Assembly (NCBI GenBank): GCA_021770095.1
Contig: JAETRQ010000003.1
Coordinates: 1 to 64,000 of the forward strand
DNA: 64,000 nucleotides
From: Eubacteriaceae bacterium
GTDB taxonomy: Bacteria; Bacillota; Clostridia; Oscillospirales; Acutalibacteraceae
Direction: 5' to 3'
A program made the translations under genes and the position numbers. Positions within the stretch are counted from its first letter, which is position 1. Each line of letters begins with the position of its first letter. The notes under the pieces are model-generated. The model ran no database searches, was not told where the DNA came from, and worked only from the letters and a program-made list of their open reading frames with translations. This document shows positions 8,031 to 15,376 of this stretch, in pieces.

Positions 8031-8846
8031 ATGGCGAATGATAAAACAAAAAAAAGAATAGCGCTTGCTCTGGGCGATTTTGATGGAATGCACAAAGCGC
8101 ATAAGACCGTTATCACCGGTGCAGATGATGTTATTATTTATTGTGTTAATAATAAATTCTCACTTTTGCAGAAGAGTATTTTTGAAAGGCGTTATCCAAA
8201 TACTGTTTTTGCAGATTTTGATGATATAAAATATCTGGACGGTAAGGACTTTATAGAAAAAATACTTGTTGATAAATTCGGAGCAGGTATAGTATTATGC
8301 GGCTTTAATTTCAGATTTGGTAAAAATGCGTCCTGGTCAGCAATGGATATGCGAAAATATCTTGAAAAAAAGGATGTTTGGGTAAGAATTCTTGAACATC
8401 TGGATTTTGATGGTGAACCCATTTCATCAACCCGTATCAGAAAAGCAATTGAAAACGGCAATATTGAACAGGCAAATGAAATGCTTGGTTATAATTTTAC
8501 TTTTGAAAGTGAAGTTATTGAAGGGGATAAAAGGGGACGAACAATAGGTTTCCCTACGATTAATCAGAATTTGCCTGATGGTCTTATTGTTGCTAAATAC
8601 GGTGTGTATGAAAGCCGTGTTTTTGTTGATGGAGTTGCGTATAAGGCGTTTACGAATATAGGTATACGTCCTACGTGGCGAGTAGATTTTCCAATGGCGG
8701 AAACACATATTTTTGATTACAGCGGTAATCTTTATGGCAGAATAATAAGAATTGAACTTATAAGATATTTGAGAGGTGAAAAAGAATTTTCATCGGTTAA
8801 TGAATTGAAAAAGCAACTGAATTATGATAAAAGCAGTATTATTTGA
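8031..8846 (+). CDS. ribF: Bifunctional riboflavin kinase / FAD synthetase RibF
   Basis: RibF converts riboflavin to FMN and then FAD. The N-terminal nucleotidyltransferase domain shows GDFDGMHKAH near residue 15, GFNFRFGKNAS and ISSTRIRKAIENG. The C-terminal flavokinase domain shows GDKRGRTIGFPTIN, followed by YGVYESRVFVDG and TNIGIRPTW. At 271 residues it is shorter than the usual 305-315. The nucleotide-binding HxGH motif reads HKAH here, a Gly-to-Ala change that might affect adenylylation. Its location after truB is conserved. The flavokinase activity is more secure than the FAD synthetase step. Confidence 0.9.
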   Translation: MANDKTKKRIALALGDFDGMHKAHKTVITGADDVIIYCVNNKFSLLQKSIFERRYPNTVFADFDDIKYLDGKDFIEKILVDKFGAGIVLCGFNFRFGKNASWSAMDMRKYLEKKDVWVRILEHLDFDGEPISSTRIRKAIENGNIEQANEMLGYNFTFESEVIEGDKRGRTIGFPTINQNLPDGLIVAKYGVYESRVFVDGVAYKAFTNIGIRPTWRVDFPMAETHIFDYSGNLYGRIIRIELIRYLRGEKEFSSVNELKKQLNYDKSSII

Positions 8847-9504
8847 TTTTGATGAGACACTTCAGGACCGTACAGAGGCATTTGAAAAATATATGGACAC
8901 TTTTATTGCCGATTTTTGCCCGGATATAAGTGCTGAAGAGATAGAAAGAAGAAAAGAAGATTTGCGTGTAACAGGTAACGGCGGTTATGTTACACAAAAC
9001 GGATATGCCAATCGTGAAGAATGGTATGATGATTTAATAGAAAGATGGCAATGGAAAAATGCACCTTCGAGCAAAGTCCTTGCCAATCATTACGATGAGC
9101 GATTCGGTGACCATAATGTGATATTCCCGAATTCACCAAAACTTCTTAAAGAACTGAAAAAAGAGGGCTATATTGTCGGTGTTATCACTAACGGACCCTC
9201 ATATCTGCAAAACCATAAGATGGACACAAGCGGGCTGAGAGCGTATTGTGATATTGTTGTGGTAAGCGGAGATGTAGGTGTTCATAAGCCTGACCCTGCA
9301 CTTTTTGCTTATACAGCAGAAAAACTCGGACTGAAAACAGAAGAATGTGTTTATGTCGGTGATCATCCTGTTAATGATATTCAGGGTGCATTGGCAGCAG
9401 GGATGCAGGCAATACGTATGAATTACGGCTGGTTTAAAGATGAAGATTTGCGGCAGGATGTCCCTGTTATTGAGGATATTCTTGATGTACTTAAATATGT
9501 TTAA
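8824..9504 (+). CDS. HAD-superfamily hydrolase (YjjG/phosphoglycolate phosphatase-like)
   Basis: A 226-residue haloacid-dehalogenase phosphatase. Motif I is DFDETLQD (nucleophile and acid Asp near residues 8 and 10), motif II is TNGP, motif III is the Lys in KPDPALF, and motif IV is GDHPVNDI. A helical C1 cap lies between motifs I and II. The substrate cannot be read from sequence; nucleotides or sugar phosphates are typical. The ATG at 8824 overlaps the end of ribF by 23 bases, so it is probably the last gene of this operon. A hairpin follows at 9510-9542. Confidence 0.9.
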   Translation: MIKAVLFDFDETLQDRTEAFEKYMDTFIADFCPDISAEEIERRKEDLRVTGNGGYVTQNGYANREEWYDDLIERWQWKNAPSSKVLANHYDERFGDHNVIFPNSPKLLKELKKEGYIVGVITNGPSYLQNHKMDTSGLRAYCDIVVVSGDVGVHKPDPALFAYTAEKLGLKTEECVYVGDHPVNDIQGALAAGMQAIRMNYGWFKDEDLRQDVPVIEDILDVLKYV

Positions 9505-9509
9505 TTTTG

Positions 9510-9542
9510 GAAAGTAATCTTGATTTTATTTAGATTACTTTC
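9510..9542 (+). terminator. Strong hairpin after the infB-ribF operon
   Basis: GAAAGTAATCT and AGATTACTTTC form a perfect 11-bp stem around an 11-base loop. The U-run after it is poor. It could be a terminator or a processing/translational structure, since it ends only 10 bases before the ribosome site of the next gene. Confidence 0.5.
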
Positions 9543-9564
9543 GTTATTTATCAGGAGATTTATT

Positions 9565-10299
9565 TTGAAGAATAAAGAAAACAGAAATTATGGAAATCCG
9601 AATCAAACAAGTGCAAAAAAGCAGGCGGCCGGTACGTTGATCGGTATCGTGTTGGGATTGGTTGTTTTTTATGTTTTATTTGATGTTCTTGGTATAGGCG
9701 GTTCCGTTATACCTAAAAAAGATTATAGTTTTTCTTCTTCAAACAACAATTATGTAAGTTCTGTCCAATTCGGTGAATATGATAATGATATTTATAACAG
9801 CAGTTACTGCCATTTGTCATTTACTTTACCGGATGAAAACTGGACTTTTAAAACCGCAGAGGAAATTCAGAAAATTGAATCCGATAATAACGCACAGATG
9901 AATGACAGCGGAAAAGTTTATACTGAAAATGAACTGGAAATATGTTACTATGATATGCTTGCATTTAATGATATAAATGCTTCAAGTGTGGAAGTCGCTA
10001 TTGCTGAAGGAAAAAAAGAAGGATATGCAGAAAAATCCACTTCGGATTTGTATCTTAAAAGTACACGTGATACGATTTTGGAAAGCGATGAACAGGCAGA
10101 AATCAGTGATGTTTATGGTGTTGTTATCGGCGGGGAAACGTACAGAGCAATTGATGTTGATTATTCTGTCAGTGAAGCAGTGCAGACTATGGCGGTTAAA
10201 AAGGCAGGCAACGGATTTGTGATTATTCTCGCCACAAGATATGGAAAGATGGATGATATGGATAATAAATATTATCTTGATTTGTTTTCAAAGTATTAA
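9565..10299 (+). CDS. Hypothetical protein with one N-terminal membrane segment
   Basis: A 244-residue protein. Using the TTG at 9565 (AGGAGA at 9553-9558) it begins MKNKENRNYG and has a hydrophobic helix at about residues 24-47 (AGTLIGIVLGLVVFYVLFDVL). A Ser/Asn-rich linker follows, then a soluble domain of about 170 residues that includes CHLSFTLPDENWTFKTAEEI. The extracytoplasmic domain resembles small lipoprotein-like domains that detect or bind something outside, but I recognise no named family. The alternative start at 9520 would add 15 hydrophobic residues and ignore the ribosome site. It lies between the infB operon and rpsF. Confidence 0.6.
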   Translation: MKNKENRNYGNPNQTSAKKQAAGTLIGIVLGLVVFYVLFDVLGIGGSVIPKKDYSFSSSNNNYVSSVQFGEYDNDIYNSSYCHLSFTLPDENWTFKTAEEIQKIESDNNAQMNDSGKVYTENELEICYYDMLAFNDINASSVEVAIAEGKKEGYAEKSTSDLYLKSTRDTILESDEQAEISDVYGVVIGGETYRAIDVDYSVSEAVQTMAVKKAGNGFVIILATRYGKMDDMDNKYYLDLFSKY

Positions 10300-10322
10300 T
10301 ATGAAAACAATTGAAATTTGTG

Positions 10323-10351
10323 TTGACAATATTTGTACTATTTGATATAAT
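10323..10351 (+). promoter_or_regulatory. Consensus sigma-A promoter of rpsF-ssb-rpsR
   Basis: TTGACA at 10323-10328 and TATAAT at 10346-10351 are separated by 17 bases, a perfect match to the housekeeping consensus. It sits immediately upstream of the S6:S18 leader. Confidence 0.85.
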
Positions 10352-10365
10352 ACATAAGCCTTTAT

Positions 10366-10420
10366 GAAAAGGTAATCCTTGTCTATACCGTGGAGTATAG
10401 GCCAAAAGACCAGAAGGAGG
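10366..10420 (+). promoter_or_regulatory. S6:S18 ribosomal-protein autoregulatory leader
   Basis: The segment AAAAGGTAATCCTTG is followed by a hairpin CTATAC/GTATAG (10383-10400) that displays CCGTGG, and then by a GGAGG ribosome site. Conserved CCG in a hairpin upstream of rpsF is the hallmark of the leader bound by the S6:S18 complex in many bacteria. Its function is inferred from that described motif and the position. The leader looks intact although rpsF itself is damaged. Confidence 0.7.
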
Positions 10421-10429
10421 TGCTAAAGA

Positions 10430-10637
10430 ATGGCATTGAAAAATTATGAAATCGTAATGGTTTTCTCTCTCTCAAATGGAGAGGATGCAGTTGAGGCTCT
10501 CAAAACAAAGTTTACAGACCTCATCAGCAAGAATGGCACTCTTGGCGAAGTTGAAACATGGGGCAAGCGCAGACTCGCTTATAATCAACATCACTGATGG
10601 TGTTCTTCGTTCTCTTATCGTCGCTAAAGGCGAATAA
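10430..10637 (+). pseudogene. rpsF: rpsF (ribosomal protein S6) with internal out-of-frame deletion
   Basis: The reading frame from the ATG at 10430 (AGGAGG upstream) encodes the S6 N-terminus: ALKNYEIVMVFSL and GEVETWGKRRLAYN. It then stops at 10595-10597 after 55 residues. The normal S6 C-terminus, ITDGVLRSLIVAKGE, is present directly downstream but in the +1 frame, ending at TAA 10635-10637. The whole locus spans 208 bases against about 288 for an intact gene. Roughly 80 bases encoding the middle of S6 are therefore missing and the frame is broken. The promoter, leader, ssb and rpsR around it look normal. This is either a real disruption or an assembly/sequencing error; the sequence alone cannot decide. 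Confidence 0.8.
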
Positions 10638-10651
10638 TGGAGGGGTGAATA

Positions 10652-11083
10652 ATGATTAATTCTGTAGTCCTTATGGGCAGATTAACTTATGAACCGGAAT
10701 TGAGAACAACATCAAATGGTTTGAGCGTTATCAGTTTCCAGATTGCTTGTGACAGACAGTATCAGGCAAGAGGGGAAGAAAGACGTGCGGACTTCATTGA
10801 TGTTACAGCATGGCGCCAAACTGCTGAATTCATTTCTCGCTATTTCCACAAAGGTTCAATGATTGCTGTTGAGGGTTCAATCCAGACAGACAATTTTACT
10901 GACAAAGACGGAAATAAGAGAAAGTCTGTAACAGTTGTTGCAAATAATGTATCCTTCTGCGGCTCAAAAGCAGAAAGCGGTACATCAAATCCTGCATTCT
11001 CACAGCCTGCACCAAGTTATGCAAGTGCTGATAATTCGGATTTTGAAGAAATCGTTGATGATGACGATGATTTACCATTTTAA
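10652..11083 (+). CDS. ssb: Single-stranded DNA-binding protein
   Basis: A 143-residue SSB. The OB-fold (about residues 1-105) begins MINSVVLMGRLTYEPELRTT and includes FIDVTAWRQTAEFISRYFHKGS and the GNKRKSVTVVANNVSF strand. A flexible Gly/Ser/Pro linker leads to the acidic C-terminal tip DDDDDLPF, which docks replication and repair partners. It coats ssDNA during replication, recombination and repair. The gene lies between rpsF and rpsR, the conserved Firmicutes order, with GGAGGGG upstream of its ATG. Length is slightly short for the family. Confidence 0.97.
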   Translation: MINSVVLMGRLTYEPELRTTSNGLSVISFQIACDRQYQARGEERRADFIDVTAWRQTAEFISRYFHKGSMIAVEGSIQTDNFTDKDGNKRKSVTVVANNVSFCGSKAESGTSNPAFSQPAPSYASADNSDFEEIVDDDDDLPF

Positions 11084-11098
11084 AGGAGGAAACTAACT

Positions 11099-11338
11099 AT
11101 GGCATATAACAGAGCCGGTGGTCCACGCAAGGGCCGTAAAAAAGTGTGTGTTTTCTGTGTAGAAAAGGTTGAAGAAATTGACTACAAAGATGTTACAAAA
11201 CTCAAGAGATTTGTTTCTGAAAGAGCAAAGATTCTTCCTCGTCGTGTAACAGGTACTTGTGCAAAGCACCAGAGAGAACTCACAACAGCAATTAAGAGAG
11301 CAAGACATATTGCTATTCTCCCTTATACAGCTGACTGA
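11099..11338 (+). CDS. rpsR: 30S ribosomal protein S18
   Basis: A 79-residue basic protein with [17 protein letters not shown] at the N-terminus and the S18 core [22 protein letters not shown], followed by [18 protein letters not shown]18 pairs with S6 on the platform of the 30S subunit. The Cys residues (CVFC and TGTC) mark the zinc-type S18 variant, possibly with metal bound. It has an AGGAGG ribosome site and ends in a strong terminator. Since S6 is damaged here, S18 would lack its normal partner if that damage is real. Confidence 0.97.
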   Translation: MAYNRAGGPRKGRKKVCVFCVEKVEEIDYKDVTKLKRFVSERAKILPRRVTGTCAKHQRELTTAIKRARHIAILPYTAD

Positions 11339-11349
11339 TTTGATAAAAT

Positions 11350-11388
11350 AAGAACACCGATTAGTAATTACTAATCGGTGTTCTTTGT
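11350..11388 (+). terminator. Rho-independent terminator after rpsR
   Basis: The 36-base stretch 11350-11385 is a perfect inverted repeat (arms of 18 bases beginning AAGAACACCGATTAGTAA), followed by TTGTTAT. Confidence 0.85.
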
Positions 11389-11433
11389 TATATTTTAACA
11401 TAATTTTTCTTAAAAAATATGCAATATTTATTA

Positions 11434-11462
11434 TTGCAATGACAGACAGATAGGTATATAAT
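11434..11462 (+). promoter_or_regulatory. Promoter of uxaC-kdgK-kdgA
   Basis: TTGCAA at 11434-11439, a 17-base spacer and TATAAT at 11457-11462, located 42 bases before the uxaC start. Confidence 0.6.
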
Positions 11463-11503
11463 TGTCGTGAGAAAAACAGTAATATACAGATTTGGTGATT
11501 AGT

Positions 11504-12907
11504 ATGAAGAATTTTATGGATGCAGATTTCCTTTTAGATACTCTGATGGCAAAGAAGTTGTTCCACGAATTTGCAGAAAATATGCCGATTTGTGATTATC
11601 ATTGTCATTTGAATCCAAAAGAAATATATGAGAATAAAGCACCTGAGAATATTACTCAATTATGGCTTTCCGGCGACCATTATAAATGGAGAGCAATGCG
11701 AAGCTGCGGTGTTGATGAGAAGTATTGTACAGGTAATGCTTCTGACAGAGAAAAGTTTCAGAAATTCGGTTACACTCTCCAATATTGTATCGGTAATCCT
11801 TTATATCACTGGGCTCATATTGAATTGCAGAGATATTTTGGTATTGATACACCGTTGAATGCAAAAACGGCAGATGGTATTTTTGACAGAGCAAACGACG
11901 CTATCAAAAACGGCGACTTCAGACCGCAGAGCCTGATAGCAAAAAGCAATGTTAAAATTGTCTGCACAACAGATGATCCTGTGGATGATTTGAAATATCA
12001 TAAACTTTTAAAAAACACAGATGGATTTGACTGTAAGGTACTCCCGTCTTTCAGACCTGACAAAGCACTGAATGCACATCTGGAAGGTTTTGCAGAGTAT
12101 ATTCATCAACTCGGTAAAGTCAGCGGTGTAGATATAAAGTCATATAAAGATGTTATCAAAGCACTTTTGCGCAGGGCAGATTATTTCGATTCAGTCGGCT
12201 GTAAAGTTTCCGATCAGGCATTTGATTATCCTCCGTATCTGATTGCGGATGATGACGAGATTGAGGATGTATTTCAGCGTGCTATGCATGGCGAAAAAAT
12301 AACATCTCAGGATTGTGATAAATACAGAACACCGGTCCTCCTTGCACTGGGTAAAAAGTATTATGAACTTGGCTGGGCAATGGAAATTCATATCGGTGCA
12401 TTGCGTAATAATAATACTTTGATGTTTGAACAAATCGGACCTGACACAGGATTTGACTCGGTTGATGATTGCGAGATTGCAAAGCCGTTGTCAAAATTTC
12501 TGGATGCATTGAATAGAAACCGGGTTCTTCCAAAAACAATATTATTTAATCTGAATGATAAGGATAATACGGTTCTTGCAACTATGCTCGGCAATTTCCA
12601 ATCCGCAGAAGCAGAGTCGAAAATTCAGTTCGGACCTGCGTGGTGGTTCCTTGATACTATGGATGGCATGACGAATCAGATGAAAACACTCGGTAATCTC
12701 GGTGTTCTTGGAAAATTTGTAGGTATGGAGACTGACTCTCGTTCATTCACGTCATACGGCAGGCATGAATATTTCAGACGCATTATGTGTGCACTTATCG
12801 GCAGATGGGTTGAGGACGGTTGGTATGCATATGATGAAGAAATACTCAAGGAAATTGTGCAGGGAATCAGTTATAATAATGCAATAAAATATTTTGATTT
12901 TGATTAA
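11504..12907 (+). CDS. uxaC: Glucuronate isomerase UxaC
   Basis: UxaC interconverts D-glucuronate/D-fructuronate and D-galacturonate/D-tagaturonate, the first step of uronate catabolism. The 467-residue protein begins KNFMDADFLLDTLMAKKLFHEFA and has the amidohydrolase-fold metal motif DYHCHLNPKEIYEN near residue 31. Family segments GWAMEIHIGALRNNN and the C-terminal GRHEYFRRIMC are also present. The ATG at 11504 is preferred, with GGTGAT just upstream; a TTG at 11492 is possible. It heads an operon with kdgK and kdgA. The intermediate steps (uxaB/uxaA or uxuB/uxuA) are not in this window. Confidence 0.95.
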   Translation: MKNFMDADFLLDTLMAKKLFHEFAENMPICDYHCHLNPKEIYENKAPENITQLWLSGDHYKWRAMRSCGVDEKYCTGNASDREKFQKFGYTLQYCIGNPLYHWAHIELQRYFGIDTPLNAKTADGIFDRANDAIKNGDFRPQSLIAKSNVKIVCTTDDPVDDLKYHKLLKNTDGFDCKVLPSFRPDKALNAHLEGFAEYIHQLGKVSGVDIKSYKDVIKALLRRADYFDSVGCKVSDQAFDYPPYLIADDDEIEDVFQRAMHGEKITSQDCDKYRTPVLLALGKKYYELGWAMEIHIGALRNNNTLMFEQIGPDTGFDSVDDCEIAKPLSKFLDALNRNRVLPKTILFNLNDKDNTVLATMLGNFQSAEAESKIQFGPAWWFLDTMDGMTNQMKTLGNLGVLGKFVGMETDSRSFTSYGRHEYFRRIMCALIGRWVEDGWYAYDEEILKEIVQGISYNNAIKYFDFD

Positions 12908-12925
12908 TGGAAAGGATATAATGCT

Positions 12926-14023
12926 ATGGATTTGAAATTAAGACCAAAAGAAGAATGTATGTTTGATGAAATTTCACTTGGTGAAATTATGCTCCGCCTT
13001 GATCCGGGTGAAGGCAGAATTAAAACTGCTCGCTCATTCCGTGCTTGGGAAGGCGGCGGAGAATATAATGTTGCAAGAGGACTCAGGAGATGTTTCGGTC
13101 TCAAGACAAGCGTGGTAACCGCTTTTGCCGAAAATGAAGTCGGCTATCTTATGGAAGATTTGATTCTTCAGGGCGGTGTGGATACCTCTCTCATCAAGTG
13201 GATGCCGTTTGACGGTATTGGCAGAACAGTCAGAAACGGTATTAATTTTACAGAACGAGGATACGGCATTCGTGGTGCTATCGGTGCATCTGACCGTGGT
13301 AACACTGCTGCTTCACAGTTAAAACCCGGAGATATTGACTGGGATTATATTTTCGGTACACTCGGCGTACGCTGGCTCCATACCGGCGGAATTTATGCCG
13401 CTCTTTCTGAAAGTGCTGCTGATGTTGTTATTGAGGCTGTCAAAAAAGCAAAAGAATACGGCACAGTTGTTTCTTACGACCTTAACTATCGTCCTTCACT
13501 CTGGAAAGATATTGGCGGTCAGGCAAAAGCACAGGAAGTGAACAGGGAAATTGCAAAATATATTGATGTTATGATTGGCAATGAAGAGGATTTCACTGCT
13601 TCTCTCGGTTTTGAAGTTGAGGGTAATGATGCTGACCTTAAAGAACTCAATATGGACGGTTATTACAAAATGATTGAAACCGTAACAAAAGCATATCCTA
13701 ACTTTAAGGTAATTGCTACCACACTCAGAACGGTTAAGACAGCAACAGTAAATGACTGGAAGGCAATTTGCTGGGCAGACGGTCAGATTTATCAGTCAAT
13801 GGAATTTCCTGCTCTTGAGATTCTTGACCGTGTCGGCGGCGGAGATTCCTTTGCATCAGGTCTTATTTATGGTCTTATGACATATAATGATGCTCAAAAA
13901 GCCGTGAATTACGGCGTTGTTCACGGTGCACTTGCTATGACAACTCCCGGTGATACTTCAATGGCATCGCTTAAAGAGGTTGAAAGCAAGGTTAATGGCG
14001 GTTCAGCAAGAGTACAAAGATAA
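12926..14023 (+). CDS. kdgK: 2-keto-3-deoxygluconate kinase (PfkB family)
   Basis: Phosphorylates 2-keto-3-deoxygluconate to KDPG. The 365-residue PfkB/ribokinase-family protein has the substrate-binding GGGEYNVARGLRR near residue 45, the central lid region, and the catalytic signature DRVGGGDSFASGL near residue 302, whose Asp is the general base. It starts at ATG 12926 with AAAGGA upstream, 18 bases after uxaC, and is followed by kdgA. Context makes KDG the likely substrate; sequence alone would allow another sugar. It is a little longer than the typical 310-340 residues. Confidence 0.92.
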   Translation: MDLKLRPKEECMFDEISLGEIMLRLDPGEGRIKTARSFRAWEGGGEYNVARGLRRCFGLKTSVVTAFAENEVGYLMEDLILQGGVDTSLIKWMPFDGIGRTVRNGINFTERGYGIRGAIGASDRGNTAASQLKPGDIDWDYIFGTLGVRWLHTGGIYAALSESAADVVIEAVKKAKEYGTVVSYDLNYRPSLWKDIGGQAKAQEVNREIAKYIDVMIGNEEDFTASLGFEVEGNDADLKELNMDGYYKMIETVTKAYPNFKVIATTLRTVKTATVNDWKAICWADGQIYQSMEFPALEILDRVGGGDSFASGLIYGLMTYNDAQKAVNYGVVHGALAMTTPGDTSMASLKEVESKVNGGSARVQR

Positions 14024-14069
14024 AAAGACATTTATATTGAATAGGAATTGATATTTAGGAGATAAAATT

Positions 14070-14726
14070 ATGGCAAATAAAATTGAAACATTAGCAAAAA
14101 TACAAGAGGTTGGTATTGTTGCAGTTGTTCGTGCAACATCCATTGAGCAGGCTGAAAAAATTACAGATGCTTGTATTGCAGGCGGTGTCGCAGCAATTGA
14201 ACTCACATTCACAGTTCCGCATGCTGACAAACTGATTGAAGCAATGAAAGCAAAATATAATTCAGGAGAAATCATTATCGGTGCAGGTACTGTTATGGAT
14301 GCTGCAACTGCCCGTATTGCTATTCTTGCAGGTGCAGAATATATTGTTTCACCTTATTTTGACCCTGAGACGGTTAAAACCTGTAATCGTTACGGCGTTC
14401 CTTCCATGCCCGGTATTTATACCCCGACTGAGGCTGTACATGCTATGGAATGCGGTGCAGATGTGCTCAAAGTTTTCCCCGGCGATATAGCAGGTCCTGC
14501 ATTTATTAAGGATATTCACGGACCAATCCCTAATGCGGTTATGATGCCTTCAGGCGGTGTTGATGTTGACAATGTCAAAGATTGGATTAAAGCAGGCGCG
14601 GTTGCCTGTGGTGCCGGTTCTTCACTCATCGCAGGGGCAAAAACAGGTGATTATGATAAGATCACTGAGACAGGTAAACTCTTTGTTCAGCGTATCAAAG
14701 AAGCAAGAGCAGAAATGAAAAAGTAA
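14070..14726 (+). CDS. kdgA: KDPG/KHG aldolase
   Basis: Bifunctional 2-keto-3-deoxy-6-phosphogluconate / 4-hydroxy-2-oxoglutarate aldolase (Eda family), giving pyruvate and glyceraldehyde 3-phosphate. The 218-residue class I aldolase shows GIVAVVRATSIEQA at the N-terminus, the catalytic Glu in AIELTFTVP, GAGTVMD, the SPYFDPE segment and the Schiff-base Lys in VLKVFPGD near residue 133. It is the third gene of the uronate operon, 46 bases after kdgK with an AGGAGA ribosome site, and is followed by a strong terminator. Confidence 0.95.
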   Translation: MANKIETLAKIQEVGIVAVVRATSIEQAEKITDACIAGGVAAIELTFTVPHADKLIEAMKAKYNSGEIIIGAGTVMDAATARIAILAGAEYIVSPYFDPETVKTCNRYGVPSMPGIYTPTEAVHAMECGADVLKVFPGDIAGPAFIKDIHGPIPNAVMMPSGGVDVDNVKDWIKAGAVACGAGSSLIAGAKTGDYDKITETGKLFVQRIKEARAEMKK

Positions 14727-14733
14727 TAAAGGC

Positions 14734-14774
14734 AAAATCATTCCCGTTTTTTATTTGAAAACGGGAATGATTTT
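14734..14774 (+). terminator. Rho-independent terminator after kdgA
   Basis: AAAATCATTCCCGTTTT pairs with AAAACGGGAATGATTTT around a 7-base loop. The final TTTT gives the U-run. Confidence 0.85.
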
Positions 14775-14782
14775 GTATAAAC

Positions 14783-14811
14783 TTGACACTATATTATTTA
14801 TAATATATAAT
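14783..14811 (+). promoter_or_regulatory. Consensus promoter of greA-lysS
   Basis: TTGACA at 14783-14788, 17 bases, TATAAT at 14806-14811. Confidence 0.8.
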
Positions 14812-14845
14812 AATATAATTAAAAATGCGATAAGGAGATTTTATT

Positions 14846-15313
14846 ATGGCAGCAAAACAATTTAAAATGACTGCAGCAGGAAAAGCAGAACTTGAAAAAG
14901 AGTTGGATTTTCTTAAAACCGAAGGCAGAATTGATATAGCAGAAAAACTTAAGGTTGCACGTTCATACGGTGACCTTTCAGAAAACAGTGAATATGATGA
15001 AGCAAAATCTGAGCAGGCTAAGATTGAAGCCAGAATCAGTGAACTTGAATATCAGCTCGATAATGCTGTTATTATTGATACAGCAGGTTCGGATACAGTA
15101 AGCATGGGTTCAAAGGTTACTGTTGTAAGAAACAGTGATAAAGTTGAAGCAACTTATGAGATTGTCGGTTTTGCTCAGTCAAACCCTTCTGAAGGAAAAA
15201 TCAGTGACGAAAGCCCTGTCGGAAAAGCTCTTATGGGTGCTAAAAAGGGTGAGACTGTTACTGTTGAGGCACCAATCGGTAATCTGGAACTTAAAATTAA
15301 ATCAGTAGAATAA
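14846..15313 (+). CDS. greA: Transcript cleavage factor GreA
   Basis: GreA rescues backtracked RNA polymerase by stimulating transcript cleavage in the secondary channel. The 155-residue protein has an N-terminal coiled coil (TAAGKAELEKELDFLKTE through EARISELEYQLDNA) with the acidic tip GDLSENSEYDEAK near residue 45. The C-terminal FKBP-like domain carries SPVGKALMGAKKGETV. It has its own consensus promoter and a strong ribosome site, and lies upstream of lysS, a conserved pair in Clostridia. Nothing is unusual. Confidence 0.97.
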   Translation: MAAKQFKMTAAGKAELEKELDFLKTEGRIDIAEKLKVARSYGDLSENSEYDEAKSEQAKIEARISELEYQLDNAVIIDTAGSDTVSMGSKVTVVRNSDKVEATYEIVGFAQSNPSEGKISDESPVGKALMGAKKGETVTVEAPIGNLELKIKSVE

Positions 15314-15376
15314 CAAATAACTCAATTTAATTTTTAATAAATATTTCTTTTACCACAGATTAAGGAGAATAAATAT

